DNA of 64,000 nt, taken from Bacteroidales bacterium (lineage in GTDB: Bacteria; Bacteroidota; Bacteroidia; Bacteroidales; JAAYJT01). Within the stretch, counting starts at the first letter, position 1. The number at the start of each line of letters is the position of its first letter. Both the position numbers and the translations under genes were made by a program. Of this stretch, positions 51,877 to 60,476 are shown one piece after another. The stretch is from NCBI GenBank assembly GCA_014860575.1, contig JACZJK010000016.1, positions 186,001 to 250,000 on the forward strand, written 5' to 3'. The notes beneath the pieces were generated by a model. It was not told where the DNA came from, ran no database searches, and saw nothing but the letters and a program-made list of their open reading frames with translations.

Positions 51877-54800
51877 ATGAATAAAAAACTACGAAAACGT
51901 GGCCCATACAGGTGGAACGTCTTCAAAATTATTGTGATCGGTATGAAGATTTTCATGTTACTCACTTTTATTGGCACGGTTCAGGTAAGTGCATCACTTT
52001 ATTCGCAGAACAACCTGATTAGTCTCAATTTGAAGAATGCCACAGTTTATGATGCTGTGAACGAAATTGCTCATCAATCGGAATTACTCTTCATTTTTCA
52101 TGAAACGGATGACTTGGCGGTCAGACGGATAAACATTGATGTGAAGTTGGTGAGCCTTGATCAAGCCATGAAGGAAGTGCTCAAGAACAGTCAACTGGAG
52201 TATGATCTTGTTGAGAATTACATTGTTGTTAAACCTGTTGCGGTGACTGCTGAAGCGGGAACAATTAAGCCTCAGCAACAGGAAAAAATTACCATCAGCG
52301 GGGTTGTGACCTCATCCGAAGATGGCGCCACCATCCCGGGAGTTACCATATTGGTTCGCGGTACAAAAGCAGGAACAACCACCGATCTTGACGGCAATTA
52401 CCAGATTGATGTTTCGCCTGAAAACACCCATCTGGTTTTCTCATTCGTAGGAATGATCACCCAGGAAGTTGCCATCAATAACCGTTCAGTAATCAATGTG
52501 GTTCTTGAACCGGCAGTTCTTGACCTAGGCGAGTTGGTTGTTGTGGGTTATGGCACTGAATCAAGCCGACTGGTTTCTGGTTCATTGGGTGTTGTTAGCG
52601 ATGCAGAACTTCGTGAAACACCATTGAAAACCATTGATGGTGTTTTGCAAGGCCGTTCGGCCGGGGTCTATATCAGCCAGAACTCTGGTACTCCCGGTGG
52701 AGCAAATTCAGTAAGAGTAAGGGGCAACAGTTCCATTTCAGCCGGAAATGAACCGCTGTATGTAATTGATGGCATCCCGATGACTAGCGGTAATTACGGA
52801 CAGATTGGTTTTTCGGGTCAAAGCATAAATGCATTGTCTGACATTAACCCAAACGATATTGAGTCCATCACAATTTTGAAAGATGCGTCAGCCGCAGCCA
52901 TTTACGGCGCGCGTGCTACCAATGGTGTCATTCTGATCACCACACGCCGGGGCAATCAGCAACGAACCAATATCAGTTTCAATGGTTCATGGGGATGGCA
53001 GGAAGTTGCAAAACAACTTGAAATGCTGAGCGCTGATCAATGGCTTGAATATATGAACAAGCAGCCGGATCCAACCAATCCTGTTGACATCAATTACCTC
53101 AATGAAATATTCAGGGTTGCTCCAATGAACAGTTACGAATTGTCAGCCTCGGGAGGGGATGAGAAGACACAGTTTTTCATATCAGGGAACTATTTTGATC
53201 AGACCGGTATCATCCTTGGAACCGATTACCAGCGTTTGAATGGCAGGATGAACCTGGATCACCAGTTAAACAGGAACATTAAAATTGGAGGGAGCCTGGG
53301 CACAAGTTATTCCATGAATAACAGGGTTGAAGGCGACAGGTCGCTACATGGAGTGCTTCCAAATTCCATATCACGGCCACCGATTTATCCCATCTACAAC
53401 GAGGATGGCACTTATAATCAGGATGGTTTTTTTGCGAACCCAATTGCAATAGGAAAAGAGGCAATCAATGAAGCACATTCCTATCGAACCATTGGAAACG
53501 TTTTTGCCGATATCAGAATTCTTGAAAACCTGTCTTTTAGCTCGAGATGGGGAATGGATTACCTGAGTTTGCGCGAACATAGTTATGACCCGGTTACCAC
53601 ACGGCAGGGAGCTACAACCAATGGACTTGGAATTGAGGCACAAACAAATGTCCTGAATATTGTTTCGAATAATCTCTTCAGATATACCAACACCTTCAGC
53701 AGCTTGCACAATGTCGAAGCCCTTGCAGGCTATTCTTTTGAAATGTTCAAACGCCGCAATCAGTACGCCGAAGGAATAGATTTTCCGAATGCATATTTCC
53801 AATACCTGCTTGATGCCGGAACCATTCGTCTGGCTGATGCCAGGGCCACTGATCGCGGAATCAATTCTTATTTCGGGCAATTGAAGTATAATCTCGATTA
53901 TAAATACATCATTTCACTAAGTGGTCGTTTTGATGGTTCTTCAAAATTCGGGACTAATAACCGCTATGGTTTCTTTCCTGCAGCCTCACTCGCATGGCGT
54001 CTGAGCGAAGAAGCATTTTTTCAGGATATGAACCTTGCTGTTAACGAATTCAGGTTGAGAACCAGTTACGGGCTCACAGGAAATGACGGAATACCCGATT
54101 TTGCTTATATGAACCTTTACAGTGGCAGAGCAAATTATCTCTCAAGACCAGGCATTGCTCCGGCAGGCATGGCAAATGATCTTCTTAAATGGGAAACCAC
54201 CACCCAATTTAATGTTGGGGCCGATGTTGAATTTTTTAAAGAAAGGATCGCTCTTTCAATTGATTATTATTATAACGTTACCAGTGATTTGCTTTTTAAC
54301 CGGCCAATCTCGCCGACCAGTGGCTTCAGTTCAATCACCACCAATATTGGTGAACTAGAAAACAAGGGAATGGAACTTTCACTGAATACAGTAAATGTCA
54401 AAGCAAGCAATTTTAAATGGGAATCGAAATTTAACGTTAGCCACAACAAGAATAAAATTCTTTCACTATACAAAGATCAGAACCTGCTTGATCTCGACAG
54501 GTATAGCCCAAGCGCAGTGATTGTTGGCCAGCCGATGAGCGTTTTCTTCGGTTTCCGCAGCCTGGGTGTTGACCCCAGCACCGGCGATCTGGTTTTTGAT
54601 GATGTTGATGGCAACGGCGTTATAAATTCTAACGACCGTGTGGTGATTGGCGATCCTAATCCATTGTTTACAGGAGGTTTCTCCAACTCATTAACTTACG
54701 GACAGTTCGACTTAAGTTTCTTCATCCAGTTTTCCTATGGCAACGATATTTTTAATGCCTCCCGCATCTTCACAGAAGCCATGACTTTTGCCGATGAAAA

Positions 54801-55164
54801 CCAAAGTGAAGCGATTTTGAGGCGTTGGCAAAATCCTGGCGACATCACCGATATTCCACGTGCTGATGCTGACAACATCAATTCAAACAATCGAATTTCT
54901 TCCCGCTTCGTGGAGGATGGTTCATACGCAAGGTTGAAAAACATTACCCTGTCCTATTTAATGGACAAGAGATTAATTGAAGGTATTGGAGTCAGAAGCG
55001 CCCGTATTTATATATCAGGAGCCAACCTGTTCACCATTACCAATTACTCGGGCATGGATCCGGAAGTCAATTACAGGGGTGATAGCAATCTGCTCAGGGC
55101 AACCGATTTCTTCACATATCCACAGGCTAGGACATACACCATTGGAATCAATTTAGGACTTTAA
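51877..55164 (+). CDS. SusC/RagA-family TonB-linked outer membrane transporter with STN signalling domain
   Basis: A 1095-residue outer-membrane transporter. The extended N-terminus (about 1-45) holds a signal peptide, then an STN secretin/TonB signalling domain (about 50-115; LISLNLKNATVYDAVNEIA, then HQSELLFIFHE), which contacts FecR. A carboxypeptidase-D-like domain (about 138-215, ISGVVTSSEDGATIPGVTIL), the TonB box (LDLGELVVVGYGTE near 216-229) and the plug domain (about 235-345, IDGVLQGRSAGVYI, LKDASAAAIYGARATNGVI) follow. The barrel ends ARTYTIGINLGL. SusC forms a lidded channel with SusD. The neighbours point to a cyanophycin-derived peptide, not a glycan, as cargo. Confidence 0.96.
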   Translation: MNKKLRKRGPYRWNVFKIIVIGMKIFMLLTFIGTVQVSASLYSQNNLISLNLKNATVYDAVNEIAHQSELLFIFHETDDLAVRRINIDVKLVSLDQAMKEVLKNSQLEYDLVENYIVVKPVAVTAEAGTIKPQQQEKITISGVVTSSEDGATIPGVTILVRGTKAGTTTDLDGNYQIDVSPENTHLVFSFVGMITQEVAINNRSVINVVLEPAVLDLGELVVVGYGTESSRLVSGSLGVVSDAELRETPLKTIDGVLQGRSAGVYISQNSGTPGGANSVRVRGNSSISAGNEPLYVIDGIPMTSGNYGQIGFSGQSINALSDINPNDIESITILKDASAAAIYGARATNGVILITTRRGNQQRTNISFNGSWGWQEVAKQLEMLSADQWLEYMNKQPDPTNPVDINYLNEIFRVAPMNSYELSASGGDEKTQFFISGNYFDQTGIILGTDYQRLNGRMNLDHQLNRNIKIGGSLGTSYSMNNRVEGDRSLHGVLPNSISRPPIYPIYNEDGTYNQDGFFANPIAIGKEAINEAHSYRTIGNVFADIRILENLSFSSRWGMDYLSLREHSYDPVTTRQGATTNGLGIEAQTNVLNIVSNNLFRYTNTFSSLHNVEALAGYSFEMFKRRNQYAEGIDFPNAYFQYLLDAGTIRLADARATDRGINSYFGQLKYNLDYKYIISLSGRFDGSSKFGTNNRYGFFPAASLAWRLSEEAFFQDMNLAVNEFRLRTSYGLTGNDGIPDFAYMNLYSGRANYLSRPGIAPAGMANDLLKWETTTQFNVGADVEFFKERIALSIDYYYNVTSDLLFNRPISPTSGFSSITTNIGELENKGMELSLNTVNVKASNFKWESKFNVSHNKNKILSLYKDQNLLDLDRYSPSAVIVGQPMSVFFGFRSLGVDPSTGDLVFDDVDGNGVINSNDRVVIGDPNPLFTGGFSNSLTYGQFDLSFFIQFSYGNDIFNASRIFTEAMTFADENQSEAILRRWQNPGDITDIPRADADNINSNNRISSRFVEDGSYARLKNITLSYLMDKRLIEGIGVRSARIYISGANLFTITNYSGMDPEVNYRGDSNLLRATDFFTYPQARTYTIGINLGL

Positions 55165-55176
55165 CTGAACACAAAT

Positions 55177-56535
55177 ATGAAAAAACTAATCTATATTTCT
55201 TTGTCATTGATCCTGTTCTTTGGATCGTGCGAAGTGCTTGATGTTCAACCGTATCATTCCATACCGGCTGAGGATGCTATTACCAATGCTGCACAGGTTG
55301 AGAGTGCAATCATCGGCTGTTATGATGCCCTGCAAAGTGATGGTTATTATGGAGTTAACTATCTTGTATTTGGTGATCTACCTGCTGATAATCTTTCCCA
55401 TGTGGGTGTTACAGTAACCTGGGGGGAGTTTAACAACAATTCTATCCTGGCCGATAATGGCCTTGTTGAAAGCACATGGGCAGCAATCTATCGCATGCTT
55501 AGCAGGGTAAATAATACAATTGACAAAATTCCCCAGATCGGTTCGGACAAGATGTCGGATAACGAGAAAGCTACTGCCCTTGCAGAATTGAAATGTTTGA
55601 GGGCTTTAGGGCATTATGATTTAATGCGCCTATTTGGCCCGATCACTATCCGCGACAAAGCCGTTGGAAACGATGAGGAAAGTCTTAATCCTCCACGGCA
55701 TTCTATTGAAAATGTGCTTATTTTGATCAATAGGGATTTGGATGATGCTATTGCCGGCCTTCCTTCGACCATTGTCAGGGGCAGAGTTTCAAAACCTGCC
55801 GCTCAGGCGCTAAAAGCACGGGTGGCATTACACCAGTATTACATTACACAATCCACTCCATTTCTTGATCAGGCCATTGACTATGCCACACAAGTTATCA
55901 ACCATTCCGGTTTGCAACTTGAAACGGATTATGCAATCCTTTTTAATGTTGAGGTCGAAAATAATAGTGAAGGAATATTCCAGATAGTTTACAATGATCA
56001 GGACCGAAATCTCATTGCACGTTACTTTGCCCATACTTCGGTGGAGGGCAGGTATGAATTTTCGCCCACCCCATTTTATCTTACAGCTTTCCATCCGGAT
56101 GATGTAAGGAAAGATATTTCCGTTAAAATGGCCGGAGCTGCCCCGTATGCTGTGAAAGCGAATGATGTTGCTTCCGGTACCGATCCGGTTTATGTACTTC
56201 GTCTTGCTGAAATGTATCTTATAAGAGCCGAAGCATCAACACTTCTGCAAAGGAGCACTGATGAAATCCTCAGCGATATAAATGCAATCAGGGAAAGGGC
56301 CGGGTTGCAGCCTGCAAATATTACAAGCTATGCCGGCCTGAAATTGGAGATAGAGTCGCAACGGCAAAAGGAATTTGCTTTTGAAGGACATCGTTGGTTC
56401 GACCTCGTAAGAACCGACCGGGCAATTGAAGTGCTTGAAAAGGTGAACAGCAGAAATCAATACTTTTTTCCGATTCCTCAAGCCGAGATTATTGCTAACG
56501 ATAATCCCGGAATGTATCAGAACGGTGGTTATTAA
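55177..56535 (+). CDS. SusD/RagB-family outer membrane lipoprotein
   Basis: A 452-residue substrate-binding lid for the SusC upstream (12 bp gap). The lipobox is FFGSCEVLDVQPY with Cys18, followed by the usual helical TPR-like fold (AQVESAIIGCYDALQS near 43-58, ALKARVALHQYYI near 209-221). The C-terminus has the family pattern LRLAEMYLIRAEA near 343-355, ERAGLQPANI, EIESQRQKEFAFEGHRWFDLVRT near 384-406, and YFFPIPQAEI. The bound ligand is unknown; adjacency to cyanophycin-degrading enzymes suggests peptide fragments. Confidence 0.95.
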   Translation: MKKLIYISLSLILFFGSCEVLDVQPYHSIPAEDAITNAAQVESAIIGCYDALQSDGYYGVNYLVFGDLPADNLSHVGVTVTWGEFNNNSILADNGLVESTWAAIYRMLSRVNNTIDKIPQIGSDKMSDNEKATALAELKCLRALGHYDLMRLFGPITIRDKAVGNDEESLNPPRHSIENVLILINRDLDDAIAGLPSTIVRGRVSKPAAQALKARVALHQYYITQSTPFLDQAIDYATQVINHSGLQLETDYAILFNVEVENNSEGIFQIVYNDQDRNLIARYFAHTSVEGRYEFSPTPFYLTAFHPDDVRKDISVKMAGAAPYAVKANDVASGTDPVYVLRLAEMYLIRAEASTLLQRSTDEILSDINAIRERAGLQPANITSYAGLKLEIESQRQKEFAFEGHRWFDLVRTDRAIEVLEKVNSRNQYFFPIPQAEIIANDNPGMYQNGGY

Positions 56536-56555
56536 TTATTATTAAACCTTTCATT

Positions 56556-57464
56556 ATGAAAGCAATAACAATACATTCAGCCTTTTTAATTGGCCTCTCT
56601 CTTTTGTTTTTGTCAATCAATGCCTGCAAGGAAGATGAGTTTGACGTGCCACAGGCAAGTACCCAGGCAAAATTTGATTATGAGGTCAGGGTTATCGTCA
56701 TTGATGAAGAATTGGGAATAGAAAATTATGAAGTAAAATTGTTCAACAGGTCGGTTCTTGCAAAATCTTTACTTTGGGATTTTGGCAACGGAGCAACCTC
56801 CACCGAAGAAAACCCGGTTGTTATTTATACAAACGCCGGCCGTTACACAATTACACTTACCGTGATGCCCCATAATGAAGGTTTGCATTATAGCAATCTG
56901 GTTAAAATCGAATCATTTGCCTTTGGTAAACAGGTTTTGCTTTACGAAGATTTTAGCTCAGGAAGAGACTATCTGGATGAAGCTGAGTGGGCGCCTGAAG
57001 GCTGGCAGGCCATTGACAATGATGATGATGGCTTCAACTGGTACGCCAGTTACAGATTATCGGCAGGGGATACAATTTTTTCGCTTCGAAGTCAATCATA
57101 TGATGGGTCAACGGGTGCATTAACACCCGACAACTGGCTGGTCACCCCTGAAATAAACCTTACTTCCTATGATGAAGCTGACGTTACTTTCCGGTTTACT
57201 GTGGGCGTTACTGCCAATACGCTTGTATATCGAAAAGAACATTACGGGGTATTCATTGCTATAGGGAATGACAATATTGAAAGTTTCACATTGTTGAGCG
57301 AAGAAACTTTTACAGAAGAAACCCCCAGAATGGTACCCCTGGAAAGGGAAGTCGACATCTCGGAATATGCCGGTCAGATTGTTTTTCTTGCCATCAGGCA
57401 TTATAATGTAACCGATATGGACCGCATATTTGTAGAAGAAGTTGAGCTTTTTGTAATTGAATAA
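56556..57464 (+). CDS. Surface lipoprotein with PKD and choice-of-anchor J domains
   Basis: A 302-residue lipoprotein. The signal peptide ends SINACKEDEFD. The Cys is followed by K-E-D-E, which fits the lipoprotein export signal K-(D/E)2 described for some Bacteroidota, so surface exposure is likely. A PKD domain follows (about 40-120, SVLAKSLLWDFGNGATSTEENP, then YTNAGRYTITLTV). A complete choice-of-anchor J domain spans about 125-302: YEDFSSG, WAPEGWQAIDNDDDGFNWY and TPDNWLVTPEINL in the first half; VFIAIGNDN, VFLAIRHYNVTDMDRIFVEEVELF in the second. It probably helps bind the substrate at the cell surface. Confidence 0.8.
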   Translation: MKAITIHSAFLIGLSLLFLSINACKEDEFDVPQASTQAKFDYEVRVIVIDEELGIENYEVKLFNRSVLAKSLLWDFGNGATSTEENPVVIYTNAGRYTITLTVMPHNEGLHYSNLVKIESFAFGKQVLLYEDFSSGRDYLDEAEWAPEGWQAIDNDDDGFNWYASYRLSAGDTIFSLRSQSYDGSTGALTPDNWLVTPEINLTSYDEADVTFRFTVGVTANTLVYRKEHYGVFIAIGNDNIESFTLLSEETFTEETPRMVPLEREVDISEYAGQIVFLAIRHYNVTDMDRIFVEEVELFVIE

Positions 57465-57519
57465 CAGCATCAGAATTATTAGAAAATCAATCAATAATGT
57501 TTAATTAAAATCATCCACC

Positions 57520-58383
57520 ATGAAAAAATTATCTTTACTCACGATCATTTTTGCTATGCTTTGTGCCGGTTTGAACACTACGGCGCAAAACAATCTGAAA
57601 AGTGCCGAGTACATCCTGTCGTGGGATGTATGCCCAACTGCCAACACACCCTCTTTCAGGGCTGAGTATTACAGCGTTTGGATTTCAACTTCAGGAAACA
57701 CTCCTGACGATTTTACTACCATGCTGTTTGAAGAAACACTTTCAACAACCCACACTAACTGGGTTTACGAAAACCGCCAGGTGAATATTGATAACTATGC
57801 AAATGTGTCGGTTTTTGTAGCATTCAGGCATCATGATATTACCGATATGGATCGGATCGTAATTGACAATGTAAAACTGTTCAGGGTAAACAGCGATGGC
57901 GAAGAAGAGCTGGTTTATTTGTTTGAGAATTTCCAGGATGGAATTGGGAATCCGGCCGGTGAAGATTGGCTTCCCGAAGGTTGGGTTGCTATTGACGATG
58001 ATGGTGATCAATTTAACTGGTACTTTGGAGAGCGCCAGGGCGAAGGTGCAATGAGAAGCCAATCATGGGACAGCAATCCGTTAACCCCTGATAACTGGTT
58101 AATAACTCCTGCCATTTTACTTGGAAGCGTTGGCATCAATGAACTTCCTGATAAGAGGGTGAGTATTTTTCCAAATCCTGCAAGCTCCTCTGTAAATGTA
58201 AATAGCAACTCAGAGATAAAGCAGATTGAACTGGTGAACATGGTTGGAACCCGTGTGTTGAGCCAGGAGATGAACGATCTTAACACCGGCATTGATGTTA
58301 GCTCATTCAAAAATGGGCTGTATTTCATGAGATTGTATACCATTGATGGCATTGTGGTTAAGAAACTGCATATCATCAAATAG
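57520..58383 (+). CDS. T9SS-exported protein with a permuted choice-of-anchor J domain
   Basis: A 287-residue secreted protein (signal peptide about 1-22, ending NTTAQ). The order is unusual. Residues about 25-125 match the second half of a choice-of-anchor J domain (YILSWDV, YYSVWISTSGNTPDDF, VFVAFRHHDITDMDRIVIDNVKLF). Residues about 130-205 match the first half (YLFENFQDG, WLPEGWVAIDDDGDQFNWYF, LTPDNWLITPAILL). The intact domain in the preceding gene has the opposite order, so this one looks circularly permuted or built from two half-domains. A T9SS sorting domain follows (IFPNPASSSVNVNSNSE near 219-235). It is probably a surface or secreted binding protein. The last gene before a strong hairpin. 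Confidence 0.75.
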   Translation: MKKLSLLTIIFAMLCAGLNTTAQNNLKSAEYILSWDVCPTANTPSFRAEYYSVWISTSGNTPDDFTTMLFEETLSTTHTNWVYENRQVNIDNYANVSVFVAFRHHDITDMDRIVIDNVKLFRVNSDGEEELVYLFENFQDGIGNPAGEDWLPEGWVAIDDDGDQFNWYFGERQGEGAMRSQSWDSNPLTPDNWLITPAILLGSVGINELPDKRVSIFPNPASSSVNVNSNSEIKQIELVNMVGTRVLSQEMNDLNTGIDVSSFKNGLYFMRLYTIDGIVVKKLHIIK

Positions 58384-58406
58384 TTTACAGATTAGCCTTA
58401 ATTTTA

Positions 58407-58445
58407 AGAGGCTTTCTCAGGAGCATAAAACCTGGGGAAGTCTCT
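58407..58445 (+). terminator. 15-bp RNA hairpin between the anchor J gene and iadA
   Basis: AGAGGCTTTCTCAGG and CCTGGGGAAGTCTCT pair over 15 positions, with three G-U pairs, around a 9-base loop. The tail (TATTATC) is only weakly T-rich. It is either a partial terminator, lowering the hydrolase genes relative to the SusCD part, or a stabilising 3' end. Confidence 0.55.
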
Positions 58446-58466
58446 TATTATCAATGAACCAAAGTT

Positions 58467-59606
58467 ATGATCCTCATTAAAAACTGCGAACTCTACACAC
58501 CCTCATTCGAAGGTAAAAAGAATGTGCTGGTAGGTGGCACCAAAGTGTTGGCCATTGGAAATAACCTCAATCTTCCGGCAAACTGGGTGGTGACTGAGTT
58601 AGATGCCTCCGGGCTTTTTATGATTCCCGGACTGATTGACGGCCATGTACATATTGCCGGAGCCGGTGGCGAAGGCGGGCCTTCAGGCCGGACACCGGAA
58701 CTTCCATTATATCGCTTTCTTGAAGCTGGCGTTACAACGGCTATAGGATGCCTTGGCGCCGATGGGATCACACGCAATGTGGAATCAGTGCTTATGAAAG
58801 TAAAAGGGCTCAGACAGCAAGGTATTTCTTCATGGATGTACACTGGTTCCTACCAGGTTCCCCCTCCCACCATTCTTGGTGATGTGGCCAAAGACCTCGC
58901 AATGATTGAGGAAGTAATAGGAGTTGGTGAAATTGCCTTATCCGATCACCGTTCTTCATTTCCGACTACAATCGAGTTGGTAAAACTGGTCAGCCAGGCA
59001 AGGGTAGGGGCGATGCTGGGTAAAAAATCCGGCATTATAAACATTCACATGGGCGATTTTAAAGATCCATTCAAACCTTTATACGACGCCTCTATTGAGG
59101 GAAAGTTTCCACTTAAGCAGTTCCTCCCCACCCACTGCAACCGAAATGCATGGATCTTTGAAGATGCCAAATCTTACGGGAAACAGGGATACATTGATAT
59201 TACCGCCAGTGCTTATCCCTATTTCCCTGATGATGAGATCAAGCCATCCAAAGCCATTGCTGAATTTCTGAAAGCCGGAGTACCGCTTGAACACATAACG
59301 CTCACAAGCGATGGAGGAGGCTCATTGCCTTCGTTTGATGCAGAGGGCAACCTGATTAAAATTGAAATCGGCTATCCCAAATCAATTCTCACTGAAATTG
59401 CCGATGCTGTGAAAACCGATGGGCTCAGTATTGAGCAGGCTGTTAGCGTTGCCACGATCAACATTGCCAATGTACTGAAGCTGGAATCAAAAGGACGAAT
59501 TGCCAAAGGCATGGATGCTGACCTTGTTTTACTCGACAAAGACTTTAACCTGCAACACGTGATCGCAATGGGCAAACTAATGGTTCGTGATGGTGAATTG
59601 ATTTAA
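58467..59606 (+). CDS. iadA: Isoaspartyl (beta-aspartyl) dipeptidase, M38 amidohydrolase
   Basis: A 379-residue cytoplasmic amidohydrolase close to E. coli IadA over its whole length. Metal ligands are visible as H60 and H62 (DGHVHIAG), H194 (INIHMGD), H223 (PTHCNRN) and D282 (SDGGGSLP). The catalytic-pocket Glu is E69 in AGGEGGPSGRTPE, and R226 should bind the substrate carboxylate. The position of the carboxylated Lys of E. coli IadA (before the ISDHRS segment) is E155 here (EIALSDHRS), so the metals would be bridged by a Glu. It would split beta-Asp-Arg into Asp and Arg. No signal peptide. It is 18 bp before the cyanophycinase gene. Confidence 0.92.
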   Translation: MILIKNCELYTPSFEGKKNVLVGGTKVLAIGNNLNLPANWVVTELDASGLFMIPGLIDGHVHIAGAGGEGGPSGRTPELPLYRFLEAGVTTAIGCLGADGITRNVESVLMKVKGLRQQGISSWMYTGSYQVPPPTILGDVAKDLAMIEEVIGVGEIALSDHRSSFPTTIELVKLVSQARVGAMLGKKSGIINIHMGDFKDPFKPLYDASIEGKFPLKQFLPTHCNRNAWIFEDAKSYGKQGYIDITASAYPYFPDDEIKPSKAIAEFLKAGVPLEHITLTSDGGGSLPSFDAEGNLIKIEIGYPKSILTEIADAVKTDGLSIEQAVSVATINIANVLKLESKGRIAKGMDADLVLLDKDFNLQHVIAMGKLMVRDGELI

Positions 59607-59624
59607 CACAAATATTCAGGGTGT

Positions 59625-60476
59625 ATGAGAAGAATTTTCAGTGTTTTTATTCTCTTGCTTTTTATTGTTTCTGCATGTCATGAACCTGAAAAAGCTGTTG
59701 AGCCGAAGGGGAAGCTTTTTATTATTGGCGGAGGGAAGCGCCCTCCCGGAATGGTTCAGCGTATGGTACAGGAAGCCGGACTGGAACAAGACGGTCACAT
59801 AGTAATCCTGACAATGGCCAGCAGCGAGCCTGACACTTCTGCGTTTTATGCAGCCAAACAATTTATTGATCAAGGCATTTCACATATTGCTGATTTCAGG
59901 TTTTCAGGAGATGAAGAACCCAGTGCCGAACGCCTCGATTCACTCAGAAGTGCCAGCCTGATATATATTACCGGAGGCGATCAGAACCGCTTTATGGAAA
60001 TTGTTACCGGAACTTCTGTTGAGGAAGCCATTAAAACTTGTTACAATAATGGTGGCATGCTTGCAGGCACAAGCGCCGGTGCGGCTGTGATGAGCGAGAA
60101 AATGATTACCGGCAACGAGCTCAAGAAAAGCGATTACCGCGAAACCTTTCGAACCATCGAAGCCAACAACATTGAACTGGGAAGAGGGCTTGGTTTTCTT
60201 ACAACAGCCATTGTTGACCAGCATTTTGTCTGGCGAAGCCGCCATAACCGGCTAATAACGGCTGTAATCGAACATCCTGAATTAATAGGTATCGGAATTG
60301 ATGAAGCTACCGCCATACTGGTGAAAGGCAATACGGCTGAAGTTATAGGGGAATCGCAGGTGCTGGTTTATGAGAATGCGGATAAGTCTTCTACTATCAA
60401 TGAGGACGAAAAACTTGGTGCAAGATACCTTCGTTTAAGAGTCCTCCTTCCCGGCGAAACCTTCAGGCTTTATTGA
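59625..60476 (+). CDS. Cyanophycinase (S51 family), lipoprotein
   Basis: A 283-residue S51 serine peptidase cutting cyanophycin (multi-L-arginyl-poly-L-aspartate) into beta-Asp-Arg dipeptides. The lipobox is FIVSAC with Cys18, so unlike cytoplasmic CphB it is membrane-anchored, in the periplasm or on the surface. LFIIGGGKRPPG is at 31-42, TGGDQNRF at 116-123, the nucleophile S150 in AGTSAGAAVMS, the catalytic His H200 in DQHFVWRSRHNRL, and the Glu E227 in GIDEATA. The length matches the family. It follows iadA by 18 bp. The product of this enzyme is the iadA substrate. Its stop overlaps the convergent T9SS cyanophycinase stop by 7 bp. Confidence 0.9.
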   Translation: MRRIFSVFILLLFIVSACHEPEKAVEPKGKLFIIGGGKRPPGMVQRMVQEAGLEQDGHIVILTMASSEPDTSAFYAAKQFIDQGISHIADFRFSGDEEPSAERLDSLRSASLIYITGGDQNRFMEIVTGTSVEEAIKTCYNNGGMLAGTSAGAAVMSEKMITGNELKKSDYRETFRTIEANNIELGRGLGFLTTAIVDQHFVWRSRHNRLITAVIEHPELIGIGIDEATAILVKGNTAEVIGESQVLVYENADKSSTINEDEKLGARYLRLRVLLPGETFRLY

